A stretch of DNA of 64,000 bases. Origin: SSF53 sp036170535. GTDB taxonomy: Bacteria > Spirochaetota > Leptospiria > Leptospirales > Leptonemataceae. The DNA is taken from the NCBI GenBank assembly GCA_036170535.1, contig JAVHPJ010000243.1:124001-188000 (forward strand), read 5' to 3'. Positions 32,048 to 40,511 of the stretch are shown here, piece after piece. Within the stretch, counting starts at the first letter, position 1, and the number at the start of each line of letters is the position of its first letter. Below the pieces are notes generated by a model. The model did not search any database. It saw nothing but the letters and a program-made list of their open reading frames with translations, and was not told the origin of the DNA. The translations under genes and the position numbers were made by a program.

Positions 32048-33832
32048 TCAAGGTGCAGATTGCGACAGATGGAGTTTGCCCGCTGGCGTTCCCGTTCCGC
32101 CGGCCGACAGATGCAGGCGCGTGTAGGTTCCAAAAATGTCGAAGAGCGCCAGAACATCGCGATCGACGGTCAGCTCCGTAAATCGTCCGCTGCGCGCGCC
32201 CTCGCGCAACAAAAGATCGCGTAACGCGCGTCGCGCGGCCGGCAGGTTGACGACGATCTGCAGCGGCGCGTCCGCGTAAGCGTTCGCCGCTGCGTCGGCG
32301 GCCATATCCGTCAGATCAGGTCGCGCGCCGGCGGCAGCGGCGACAATGCTCTCCAGCCCCGCCGGATTTCCGGACAAAAAACTCGCAGCGCCTGGCGTCG
32401 CTTTAGCGGTCTGGACGCGGGCCACGGAGGGCGCATAATAGCGCTGCGCTCGGACGAGCTTTGCATAAGCGACGCCCTGAAACGCGGCCGATTGGATCCG
32501 TCCGGCGCCGAACAAGGCCGTACGCAGTCGGTCCAGTTCCGCCGACGACACATTGGCGCCCAGACTGGCTTCGGGATACAGGCGATCCTGATGTAGTGTA
32601 AAACCGTGGAACACAAGCGCGAAACCGGCCTGTTTCCAGGCCGTCTGATTTACTCCGGCCTTTTCAAAGAAACGTTCCGCCGCAAGCGCCATTTCGCGCG
32701 GGTCGCCCTCAGCGGACTTGCCCAGCGCCAGGAGTTCCGGCAGGCTATCCCGGCGGGAGTAAATGGCCACGGGCGCATCGGCCGGCAGTAACGCAGCCCA
32801 GGCCGGTCCCGTAGTCGGAGCGCTGGCGGCGGCAAAACGCGACGCCCCGATTGAATATAAATCCGCCGTCGGCGCGCGCCCGTCCCCCAGCTCAAAAACG
32901 GCTGCGAGCCCTTGATCGCCGCCGGCGAACAGCGCGACGGCGCCTGGCAGTCCGGCGCGGGGCGTCAACAGCGCCAGCGCGCGGGATGGGCGACCCGCCA
33001 GGGCGGCCAGGGCGGATTGCATTCCAGGCAAGGCGGCAATCGACGCGCCTTCCGGATCGCCTGCAAGCTGCAGCGAGTCTTCCAGGGCATCGAGCGAATC
33101 GCTGGCAAACAATACATCGTCCAGCAGGGTCATGTAGAGTCCGGCGCCGCCCAGGTCGATATGCGAGATTTCCAGATTGCGCAAGGATTCGCGCTTTTCA
33201 ATAAGCGCCGGCAACGAGTCCTCCGGTTTTACAACATATTCCGAGGCGGCCGGGTCCTCCTCCGTCTGATTGTCCGGCCGTGGCGGCTCGGGTGGTTTGT
33301 CAAAAGCGCTTTCATTGGGCAGACTGATAGTCTTCCCCTTAAAGGCGTTGAGCAACTTGATGCCGATTCGCGAGCTGAGATTCAGACGGGCGATAAACAG
33401 TAGTTCGCCCTTCTCGAGACGCGCCGCTGCGACAGGTTCATCGAGGAGTTCAAAACCCCAGCCGAGATGCGTTCCCGATTTTAACTCCAGAAAGTACAGC
33501 AGCGCGGAAAGACGCACCATCTCCGGCGTTTGCGCCAGATTGTTCCATGCCGCTGACGAACGTGTCGCCTGCGCCGCCGGGGACTGCAGCCAGAGTTGGC
33601 GCAGGGCGGCTGGCGATTCGGCGCTCAGAAACCAGGTTGCTGTCTCGGGGGTGAGCTGAGCGAGATTGCGAATTTGTGGATCGAGAGTGTAACTGGCCGT
33701 TAATGCATAGACGGATAACGCAGTCGCCGCGATCAGCGCGCCGCCCCCGGCCAGCGCGCCGTAGCGCACCCGCCGATCCGATTGAAATGCAAACTTAAAT
33801 TGCTGCAGGAGCGCAGAGAGCTTTGAAGTCAT
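32048..33832 (-). CDS. Large membrane-anchored extracytoplasmic protein, unknown
   Basis: 594 residues. A short cytoplasmic stub (FKFAFQSDRRVRYG) is followed by one membrane helix (ALAGGGALIAATALSVYALTASY), then about 550 soluble residues. These carry repeated Leu/Ala-rich helical stretches (ETATWFLSAESPAALRQLWLQS; SLDALEDSLQLAGDPEGASIAALPGMQSALAALAG) and a Pro/Glu linker near 195. It may belong with the DUF2138/YfaA-like proteins that accompany DUF1175 (YfaT) in enterobacteria, but the match is weak by eye. The start codon overlaps that of the divergent DUF1175 gene in a shared CATG. No cysteine-rich or catalytic motif was recognised. Confidence 0.65.
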   Translation of the reverse strand: MTSKLSALLQQFKFAFQSDRRVRYGALAGGGALIAATALSVYALTASYTLDPQIRNLAQLTPETATWFLSAESPAALRQLWLQSPAAQATRSSAAWNNLAQTPEMVRLSALLYFLELKSGTHLGWGFELLDEPVAAARLEKGELLFIARLNLSSRIGIKLLNAFKGKTISLPNESAFDKPPEPPRPDNQTEEDPAASEYVVKPEDSLPALIEKRESLRNLEISHIDLGGAGLYMTLLDDVLFASDSLDALEDSLQLAGDPEGASIAALPGMQSALAALAGRPSRALALLTPRAGLPGAVALFAGGDQGLAAVFELGDGRAPTADLYSIGASRFAAASAPTTGPAWAALLPADAPVAIYSRRDSLPELLALGKSAEGDPREMALAAERFFEKAGVNQTAWKQAGFALVFHGFTLHQDRLYPEASLGANVSSAELDRLRTALFGAGRIQSAAFQGVAYAKLVRAQRYYAPSVARVQTAKATPGAASFLSGNPAGLESIVAAAAGARPDLTDMAADAAANAYADAPLQIVVNLPAARRALRDLLLREGARSGRFTELTVDRDVLALFDIFGTYTRLHLSAGGTGTPAGKLHLSQSAP

Positions 33833-34868
33833 GAGGCAAACCCGCCGAAACGTGGGCGTTCGAACGCCGTTCGTAAAGCAAAATCCGTCCGCCTGGTCTC
33901 GTTGGCGTCCTCGTTTTGCCGCCTGGATTTGCCTGGCAGTACTTGCCGGACCGGGTTGCTCGGCCGAGCTCAGTAGCACGGTGGAGCGACTGCCAGCGGA
34001 CGGAATCAGCGGCGGCCGCGTGTTCTTTTCGCCGGCCTGGACGGATGCGCGTACGCAGAGTCTCACTACGCACGGCACACTGGACGCACTCGAAGTTCTC
34101 GAGCGGCGCGAACGCGGTCGTGACCTGGAAATTCTCTTTAAGAGCACCGGTGCGCCGGGGCGCGTTGTATTTCAAACTCAGGATGGTCTGCAGCTGGCGA
34201 TTGAGTTTTATGCAGCCCCAACTGATGGCGACAATGACGGCTTTCCGGATTCAAGCGAACTGATTTCAGCCGAAGATCGGCGCGCGTTTGCGGAGTGGTT
34301 TGTCCGCATTGCGGAAGCGCAGTATATTCGCCCGAGTCGCGCCTGGAACGAGCGCGAGCAGGACTGCGCCGGCTTGATTCGCTTTGCGTATCGCGAAGCG
34401 CTTAAAAAACACGACGCAGCCTGGCAAGAGCGTACGGGCGTATTAATCGACAAAAATCTGCCGGACGCTGCGCGGTTCAGGTATCCGCGCATACCGTATC
34501 TGGGTGAACGAATCTTCCGCCTGCGTTCCCCGGGCGCCCGTTTTGCTCTCACGGATTTTGGCGTATTCGCGGACGCGGCGACGTTGATGCAGTGGAATGC
34601 GCGGCTGGTAACGCGCGAGGCGGACCAGGCGCAATCGGGCGATTTGCTGTTCTTTCGCAGCGATTGGAATCTTGAGTTTCCGTACCATTCAATGATTGTC
34701 GCCGGCCGTGACGCGCAGGGGCTCCGCGTAATCTATCACACCGGCGGCGCTGGCGGATTGAAGCGCGCGCCGCTCGCCTATTTGTACGCCAGTGCGGATC
34801 CGCGCTGGCGACCGCTGGCGTCAAATCCGCATTTTCTGGGCGTTTTTCGCCTGCATATTCTCGACTGA
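33831..34868 (+). CDS. DUF1175 (YfaT-like) lipoprotein
   Basis: About 345 residues. A long basic N-region precedes a lipoprotein-like signal (FAAWICLAVLAGPGC). The mature part has the DUF1175 core: FAEWFVRIAEAQYIRPSRAWNEREQDCAGLIRFAYREALKKHDAAW, then GDLLFFRSDW and PYHSMIVAGRD. DCAGLIRFAYREAL and the later HSMIV match the Cys and His positions of NlpC/P60-like hydrolases, so peptidase or amidase activity is plausible. E. coli yfaT lies beside an alpha-2-macroglobulin gene; none is seen here. DGDNDGFPDSSE is a calcium-loop-like acidic stretch. Start uncertain: ATG 33831 shares CATG with the opposite gene, GTG 33852 is an alternative. Confidence 0.75.
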   Translation: MRQTRRNVGVRTPFVKQNPSAWSRWRPRFAAWICLAVLAGPGCSAELSSTVERLPADGISGGRVFFSPAWTDARTQSLTTHGTLDALEVLERRERGRDLEILFKSTGAPGRVVFQTQDGLQLAIEFYAAPTDGDNDGFPDSSELISAEDRRAFAEWFVRIAEAQYIRPSRAWNEREQDCAGLIRFAYREALKKHDAAWQERTGVLIDKNLPDAARFRYPRIPYLGERIFRLRSPGARFALTDFGVFADAATLMQWNARLVTREADQAQSGDLLFFRSDWNLEFPYHSMIVAGRDAQGLRVIYHTGGAGGLKRAPLAYLYASADPRWRPLASNPHFLGVFRLHILD

Positions 34869-34995
34869 GCCTGTGCGGAAATTGGCTTCGGCCCGGCCTG
34901 GTTTGCGCCGATTGGGTAGAAGGGACGGCGCATCCGGAGGCATCGGGCGCGCCCCCGGGATCAGCATGTTGTACGATAGGCCGCAAACGAACGTT

Positions 34996-35883
34996 ATGAA
35001 GTCCTCCGACGCGCCCTGCGTTGCTGCAGGGCGGCGGTGCTTTTTGACGCTGGCCAGCGCGTGGCTTCTTGCGTCGCAGATATGCGCATGCGGTTACACG
35101 GCGGGCATGGAGCCGGCGCCGGAAACGAGCGATGGAGACGTGGCGTCGACGCCCGAAGTTCGTGCGTGGTCGCTATCCGATTTCACTCCAGAAGCGCGCT
35201 GGAGCGAACGCGAGTTGCAGACGCCGCTTTTGTTGGCGAGTCCGCCGGAACGTACTCCGCCTATTTTTCTACTGCCGCAAATTCCAGAAGCGGGCGATCA
35301 GGGCCGGCAGGCGAATGGAGCGGCCTGGTCGGCGGGCTACGTTGCGGCCACGTATTACCAGCGCACGCGCAAGAATCGCACCGAATATGTTTGTTCGCCG
35401 GCTTACGTTTATAATCGCCTGAATCAAGGCGAGAACCGCGGCATTGAGCTGATCGACGCTCTGCAGTTGCTGCAACTCACCGGATGCCCGGATTTGAAAT
35501 TCATGCCTTACGATCCGGGCGATTTTGTGCGGCAGCCCACCATGGAAGCTTTGCAGGATGCGGCGCGTCACCGGATTGCGGGTTTCGCTCGAATTGACTT
35601 TCTCGACGCCGAGCAGGTGAAGGCCCACCTGTTGCAGGGTTCGGTCGTGATCGCTACGTTGCGCGTAACCTCCGGATTTATGACGGCCCGGGATGCGGTT
35701 TGGTCCGGGCCGGTCGGTCAGGATTGGTATCTGCAGAGCGTAGCGGTCGTTGGGTATGACGAGGAACAGCGGTATTTCCTGGTTCAGAACAGCATGGGTC
35801 CGGCATGGGCGCGGTTCGGGCGCATTGGCGTGCCGTATGATTGGTTTGTCCGGCTCGCCGAGCGGGCTTATGTCGTGTGGTAA
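34996..35883 (+). CDS. C1 (papain-like) peptidase homologue without catalytic Cys and His
   Basis: 295 residues with a lipoprotein-like signal (CFLTLASAWLLASQICAC). It aligns along its length with bacterial C1A-like peptidases: IPEAGDQGRQANGAAWSAGYVAATYY, CSPAYVYNRLNQG, GIELIDALQLLQLTGC, FMPYDPGD, YLQSVAVVGYDEEQRYFLVQNSMGPAW, IGVPYDWF. In the family the first block reads DQGxxGSCxxWAxxY, so the nucleophile Cys falls on Gly108. In the His block (GGHAxxxVGYDD) the His is Gln. The Asn of the NSxG block is kept. It is therefore a probable pseudopeptidase, perhaps a binding protein. Start: ATG 34996 or 34966; no good Shine-Dalgarno. It follows the DUF1175 gene on the same strand. Confidence 0.75.
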   Translation: MKSSDAPCVAAGRRCFLTLASAWLLASQICACGYTAGMEPAPETSDGDVASTPEVRAWSLSDFTPEARWSERELQTPLLLASPPERTPPIFLLPQIPEAGDQGRQANGAAWSAGYVAATYYQRTRKNRTEYVCSPAYVYNRLNQGENRGIELIDALQLLQLTGCPDLKFMPYDPGDFVRQPTMEALQDAARHRIAGFARIDFLDAEQVKAHLLQGSVVIATLRVTSGFMTARDAVWSGPVGQDWYLQSVAVVGYDEEQRYFLVQNSMGPAWARFGRIGVPYDWFVRLAERAYVVW

Positions 35884-35971
35884 TTCCGGCGGGAGCTCTA
35901 CGTGCAAATCGACGTAGATGTTGACCGCGGCTCCAGAATTCAAAACCCTGGTTGAACCCTTTTAAACCCCT

Positions 35972-37126
35972 ATGGCCTTAACTATTGGTGTTCCTCGTGA
36001 AATTGTAAGCGGCGAAACGCGCGTTGCGCTTGTGCCGGAATCCGTCGGCAAGCTTGTGAAAAAGCTTGGCTACAGCGTACGCGTTGAAGCCGGCGCTGGC
36101 TTCGCTTCCGGATTTCTGGACGAAGAGTACGTTCAGGAAGGCGCGGAGATCGTGAAAGACGCCGCCGCGGTGTATTCCTCCGCTGATATACTATTAAAAG
36201 TGCAGCGGCCCGGGGCCCATCCCCGGCTCGGCAAACACGAGTTGGAATTGATGAAAAAGGGCGCCCTTTTAATCAGCTTTTTTTACGGCCTGAGCAATCC
36301 GGAAGAAGCGCGCAAAGCGGCTCAGGCCGGCGTCAATGTAATCGGCATGGATTCGATTCCGCGCACCACGAAGGCGCAACGCATGGACGCCTTGAGCTCC
36401 CAGACGAACCTGGCGGGCTACAAGGCCGTGCTGATCGCCGCCAATGCGCTGGGAAAAATTTTCCCGCTCCAGATGACGGCTGCCGGCACCATTACGCCGG
36501 CCCGCGTCGTCATACTCGGGGCTGGCGTGGCCGGTTTACAGGCGATTGCGACGGCAAAACGCCTGGGCGCCATTGTGGAAGTATCGGACGTGCGTCCGGA
36601 AACAAAGGAGCAGGTGGAGAGTTTGGGCGGTAAGTTTATCGAAGCGCCCAAAGACGAATCGCTCAGCGGCGAAGGCGGTTACGCAAAGGAAGCCTCCCAG
36701 GAATACCTGGCCAAGCAACAAGCGCTCTTGAAAAAACACATTGCCGAGGCGGATGCCGTCGTGACCACCGCACTGGTGCCCGGTAAAAAAGCGCCGGTCC
36801 TTGTAACAAAGGACATGGTTGACGCTATGCGTCCCGGTTCGGTGGTTGTTGACATGGCCGCCGAACAGGGCGGCAATTGCGAGTACTCTCAGGCGAACGA
36901 AACGGTGCAGGTAAAAGGCGTCAGCGTGATCGGCGTCGTCAATCTGCCGGCCAGCGTCCCCTTTCATGCCAGCCAGCTTTATTCGCGCAACGTACTCAGT
37001 CTGCTTGAGTATATTACCAAAGAAGGCAAGCCGGAACTGAACCTCGAGGACGAGATTGTAAAAGGCGCGCTGCTCACGCACGAGGGCGCTGTAATCCATC
37101 CGGGCATAAAGCAGCTCCTGGGCTGA
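35972..37126 (+). CDS. pntA: NAD(P) transhydrogenase subunit alpha (domain I)
   Basis: 384 residues. It opens MALTIGVPREIVSGETRVALVPESV, the PntA/AlaDH N-terminus. The NAD(H) Rossmann motif is VVILGAGVAGLQAIATAKRLGAIVEVSDVRPETKEQVESLGG, where VSDVR and the Lys-Glu-Gln segment mark PntA rather than alanine dehydrogenase. SSQTNLAGYKAVLIAA and the AEADAVVTTALVPGKKAPVLVT loop are also typical. The length fits the split form (PntAA) that has no membrane segment. The membrane subunits PntAB and PntB do not follow: the next gene is moeB. They must be elsewhere if the enzyme is functional. Confidence 0.9.
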   Translation: MALTIGVPREIVSGETRVALVPESVGKLVKKLGYSVRVEAGAGFASGFLDEEYVQEGAEIVKDAAAVYSSADILLKVQRPGAHPRLGKHELELMKKGALLISFFYGLSNPEEARKAAQAGVNVIGMDSIPRTTKAQRMDALSSQTNLAGYKAVLIAANALGKIFPLQMTAAGTITPARVVILGAGVAGLQAIATAKRLGAIVEVSDVRPETKEQVESLGGKFIEAPKDESLSGEGGYAKEASQEYLAKQQALLKKHIAEADAVVTTALVPGKKAPVLVTKDMVDAMRPGSVVVDMAAEQGGNCEYSQANETVQVKGVSVIGVVNLPASVPFHASQLYSRNVLSLLEYITKEGKPELNLEDEIVKGALLTHEGAVIHPGIKQLLG

Positions 37127-37147
37127 CGCATTTCCGAACCACCGCCT

Positions 37148-37174
37148 GCCGGCGCGTCAAGCGGGCGCGCCGGC
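37148..37174 (+). terminator. Hairpin after pntA
   Basis: GCCGGCGCG (37148-37156) pairs perfectly with CGCGCCGGC (37166-37174) around a 9-base loop, then CCCCTGCTTTCG. The stem is strong but the T-run is poor, so it may be a pause or processing site rather than a full terminator. Confidence 0.4.
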
Positions 37175-37194
37175 CCCTGCTTTCGACTGCGTTA

Positions 37195-38358
37195 ATGAAC
37201 GAACTCAGCGTCGAAGAACTGCGCCGGTATCACCGGCAGATGATTCTCCCCGAGATGGGCCTCGAAGGCCAACTGCGCCTCAAACGAGGATCGGTTCTAA
37301 TTGTGGGCGCCGGCGGTCTGGGCGGTCCGGTAGCTTTATACCTGGCGGCTGCCGGCGTCGGCCGGCTGGGTCTCATTGAAGACGATGCTGTGGATCTCTC
37401 GAATCTGCAGCGACAAATACTTTTCACAACCCAGGAAGTTGGATTGCCCAAGGCGGAGTTGGCGGACGCACGCCTCGCGGCGCTGAATCCCGAAATCGAT
37501 CTGGAGATTTTTCGGGAGCGTCTGACGAGCGTTAATGCGCTTGAGCGGTTCGGAAAGTACGATGTAATTGTCGATTGCACGGATAATTTTCCGACGCGCT
37601 ACCTGATCAATGATGCTGCATTTTTCAGCCGCAAGCCGGTGGTCTATGGCGCAATTCTGCGCTTCGAAGGACAACTCAGCGTGTTCGAGCGCGACCAGGG
37701 TCCCTGTTATCGTTGTCTGTTTGCTGAGCCGCCGCCGCCGGACGCGGCGCCGTCGTGCGCGGAAGCCGGCGTATTGGGCGCAGTTCCGGGCGTAATCGGC
37801 GCATTGCAGGCGGCGGAAGCGTTAAAGCTGTTGCTCGGGCTGGGGGTTCCCGGTCACGGCAAACTTACGCTGTACGACGCTTTGCAAACGCAATTTCGAA
37901 ATGTGCAAATCAAACGACGTAGCGATTGCAGTTTGTGCGGCGATCATCCCACTATCACCGGCCTGATCGACTATGAACAGTTCTGCGCCAGCGCTGGCGG
38001 GGCAATAAGCGGAGCTGATGGCTCCGGCCAGGACGATGTGGAAGCCGCGGAATTGCGCAGGCGACTTCTGGCGGGTGAAACGCTGCAGTTGGTGGATGTC
38101 CGCGAAACCTGGGAGCGCAATCGCAGCGCCATTCAGCCTTCGCTATCCATCCCTCTGGGGGAAGTTGGAGAGCGGTTCAAGGAACTTGATCCGAACTGTG
38201 AAGTCATCGTGTACTGTCAGAGTGGAAGTCGGAGCGCGCGAGCGCGAATCCTGCTGCGTGAGCGCGGTTTTGCCCGCGTGCGAAACCTGCGGGGCGGCGT
38301 GGAAGCCTGGCTGCAATTCGTGCAGTGGGAAAAAGTTGCGCCGTCTTCAAACCTGTGA
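37195..38358 (+). CDS. moeB: MoeB/ThiF-type adenylyltransferase fused to rhodanese
   Basis: 387 residues. The E1-like domain shows RYHRQMILPEMGLEGQ, the ATP-binding VLIVGAGGLGGPVALYLAAAGVGRLGLIEDDAVDLSNLQRQILF, DCTDNFPTRYLIND and Zn-binding CYRC...CSLC. From about residue 280 a rhodanese domain follows, with VIVYCQSGSRSARA carrying the persulfide Cys. It adenylates the C-terminal Gly of a ubiquitin-like sulfur carrier (MoaD/ThiS) and can pass sulfur to it, as in MOCS3/Uba4. No moa or thi genes are adjacent, so molybdopterin, thiamine or tRNA thiolation cannot be chosen between. Confidence 0.9.
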   Translation: MNELSVEELRRYHRQMILPEMGLEGQLRLKRGSVLIVGAGGLGGPVALYLAAAGVGRLGLIEDDAVDLSNLQRQILFTTQEVGLPKAELADARLAALNPEIDLEIFRERLTSVNALERFGKYDVIVDCTDNFPTRYLINDAAFFSRKPVVYGAILRFEGQLSVFERDQGPCYRCLFAEPPPPDAAPSCAEAGVLGAVPGVIGALQAAEALKLLLGLGVPGHGKLTLYDALQTQFRNVQIKRRSDCSLCGDHPTITGLIDYEQFCASAGGAISGADGSGQDDVEAAELRRRLLAGETLQLVDVRETWERNRSAIQPSLSIPLGEVGERFKELDPNCEVIVYCQSGSRSARARILLRERGFARVRNLRGGVEAWLQFVQWEKVAPSSNL

Positions 38359-38397
38359 ATTGAAGTTGGCGCGTCGGCTTTTGCAGACCTGGGCAGT

Positions 38398-39549
38398 TCA
38401 CACAACGTAGGTATCCCAACCGCGCAGCAAGAGCGCGAACTGAGTTTCGATCATCTCCTTCACGAAAAAGGCGGGCAGGCCGGTGAGCACGTTCATCGGC
38501 GTAAAGATCCAACCCACTCCATCGAACATGCCGAGGCTTACAAAGTAGCCCAACTCCTGATACGCGTAGCGCGCGAGGTTTCGGCGTCGCAACGTCTGCG
38601 CTACGTTATCTGCGATCAGACGTCCTTTACGCACGGCCGTCTGAGCGGTCAGCGCGTTCGAACCGCCGCCTTCAAATATTGCACAGTCGCCCGCAGCGAA
38701 TATGTTCGGGAGGATTTCTCCGGATGCGTCGAGCACGCGACCATAGGAGTCGGTACGGAGCGCTTGCGGTTGGGGAGTGACGCCTGGAAAAAGTAGTGTA
38801 AGCGCGGACGGAACGGCGCCGGGCGCCCCGGTCTTTAATCGCTCATAGTGTACGGAAGCGGAGTCGGCTTTGAGGAAGCGCGTAGCCGGGAGGAATTCGA
38901 TGCGCGTGCGTGCAAGGAGCGCGTTGGCATAACGACTGAAGGGCTCGGGGAAGCGTTGCAAGGGATTGTCTTCCTGGCAAAGCAAGCGCAACCGAGCATG
39001 TTGTCCGCGGCCGCGCAAACAGTCGTGCAATTCGAACAGAAATTGAAGGGCCGTCGCGCCCCCGCCAACGACCGTAATAGATCGTTCTGATTCAGGCAGG
39101 GTGAGCGTGCGTTCGAGGGCTTCGAACAAGCCGGCGCCCTGTATGCTTTCCAGGGTAAAGACGCTGCGACCCAGAAGTTGCGGATCGGTCTGTTTTTCGA
39201 TGGGGAGGCTGCGCGCACCGCTGCAGAGGAGCAGGTGGTCGAATTCTAAACGCCCGTCCGCGAGCGGCGCTGCGCGCTCCGCGTGCCAGCGACCCAGGAG
39301 GGCGCGATCAAAATCCAGGCGACTCTGGCGGAAGCTGAAGCCAAAACGCGCAGCCAGTCGTGCATAGGGCAGCTGCAGAGCTTCAACCGGCCCGTAGACG
39401 CTGCGGTGCAGTTGAATTCGATTGAGAAAGGAAGATTCGGAGTCTACAAGGACAACTTCCGTGAGCTGGGTGCGCGCCAATTCGATGGCGGCGCTCAGAC
39501 CGGCGAAGCCGCCGCCAACAATGAGAGTGCGAGGGAGGGCCACGGTCAC
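38398..39549 (-). CDS. NAD(P)/FAD-dependent oxidoreductase, NDH-2-like
   Basis: 383 residues. FAD binding: TLIVGGGFAGLSAAIELAR at the N-terminus, closed by NIFAAGDCAIFEGGGSNALTAQTAVRKG near residue 290. NAD binding: ITVVGGGATALQFLFEL near 160. FDHLLLCSGARS is the usual middle strand. The C-terminal tail (WIFTPMNVLTGLPAFFVKEMIETQFALLLRG) is amphipathic, as in type II NADH dehydrogenases that sit on the membrane and reduce quinone. No CxxC redox disulfide is present, so it is not a disulfide reductase. NDH-2 is the best guess, but sulfide:quinone-reductase-like relatives cannot be excluded. Confidence 0.82.
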   Translation of the reverse strand: MTVALPRTLIVGGGFAGLSAAIELARTQLTEVVLVDSESSFLNRIQLHRSVYGPVEALQLPYARLAARFGFSFRQSRLDFDRALLGRWHAERAAPLADGRLEFDHLLLCSGARSLPIEKQTDPQLLGRSVFTLESIQGAGLFEALERTLTLPESERSITVVGGGATALQFLFELHDCLRGRGQHARLRLLCQEDNPLQRFPEPFSRYANALLARTRIEFLPATRFLKADSASVHYERLKTGAPGAVPSALTLLFPGVTPQPQALRTDSYGRVLDASGEILPNIFAAGDCAIFEGGGSNALTAQTAVRKGRLIADNVAQTLRRRNLARYAYQELGYFVSLGMFDGVGWIFTPMNVLTGLPAFFVKEMIETQFALLLRGWDTYVV

Positions 39550-39647
39550 AGAGAGGAGTGCGGGCTTGAGTTGTCTTGTAATTCCCGGGGCGCTTTCGAT
39601 GGAAACGGGATTGACCGGTTCCTCGACCCGGGGCGTGTACCGAGGGC

Positions 39648-40448
39648 ATGCTTCGCTGGCTAGATCGTTTTTTCTCGCGTTATCATCTGGAAAACCTGAC
39701 GGCGTTTATACTCGTAGGCACCGCTGCGTTTTCCGCTTACACCACGTATTCCGGCGATAGCCTGGGATTGGTAAGCTTTGAACGCGTTATTCTGAATGGC
39801 CAGTTCTGGCATCTACTGGTGTTTCCCTTCAGGATCGATGGTCAGACTTTTTTTGGAAGCCCGTGGCTGGGCCTGCTGCTCTATCTCTGGATCTTCTGGA
39901 TGTTCAGCTCGCAGCTGGAGGCGGAACTCGGCGGGGCGCGCTTTAATCAGTACGTTTTCCTCGGTTTTGGACTGATGCTCATTGGAGCTCTGGTGGTGCC
40001 GGGCAATTGGGTGACCGCTTTTTATCTGGATCTTGCAATCATCGCGGCGATCGCGTATTTGAATCCCAATCAGAGCATCCTGCTCTTTTTTGTTGTTCCG
40101 GTGCGGCTGAAATGGGTGGCTATCGCCTTTATTGCCATTGTGGCGTTGCCGGCCATTCGGGCGTCCTTTGAAGGCCAGTGGTTGGCGGCTCTGGGCCCGA
40201 TTTTTGGTCTGGGTAACTTTCTGATATTTTTCGCGCCGGAATGGCTCCGGCAACGGCGACGTCGCGCGCCCCTGCCGGGTATCGGGAAGGTGCGGACTCA
40301 GACGCAGGCAAAGCCCGCAATTCACCGCTGCACCGTTTGCGGCATAACCGAGATCGAAGAGCCGCAGATGGAGTTTCGCTTCTGCGTCCGTTGCAGCGAC
40401 CACGAGTACTGCGAGCGCCACCTTCAGGATCACGTTCACCAGAACTGA
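39648..40448 (+). CDS. Rhomboid-like membrane protein with zinc-binding tail
   Basis: 266 residues. Five or six helices cover residues 15-205. The first part (FERVILNGQFWHLLVFPFRI ... GLLLYLWIFWMFSSQLEAELGGARFNQYVFLGFGLMLIGALVV) matches the rhomboid/Derlin N-terminal half (WRL-type and ExxxG-N-type features). The catalytic GxSG and the late His are missing, so it is probably a pseudo-rhomboid. After a basic linker the soluble tail has CTVCGI ... CVRCSDHEYCERHLQDH, a Cys/His set fit to bind one or two zinc ions. ATG with no strong Shine-Dalgarno; it overlaps no other gene. Confidence 0.65.
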   Translation: MLRWLDRFFSRYHLENLTAFILVGTAAFSAYTTYSGDSLGLVSFERVILNGQFWHLLVFPFRIDGQTFFGSPWLGLLLYLWIFWMFSSQLEAELGGARFNQYVFLGFGLMLIGALVVPGNWVTAFYLDLAIIAAIAYLNPNQSILLFFVVPVRLKWVAIAFIAIVALPAIRASFEGQWLAALGPIFGLGNFLIFFAPEWLRQRRRRAPLPGIGKVRTQTQAKPAIHRCTVCGITEIEEPQMEFRFCVRCSDHEYCERHLQDHVHQN

Positions 40449-40511
40449 GCCGCAGCCGGGTGCGCTGAGAATTGCCCGGTGATGCAGCGCACGCGGACGC
40501 GCGCTCGCAAG

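Noticed and set aside
37195..38358. MoeB-rhodanese fusion considered as a novel architecture
   Set aside because: E1-like plus rhodanese proteins (MOCS3/Uba4 type and bacterial equivalents) are well known.
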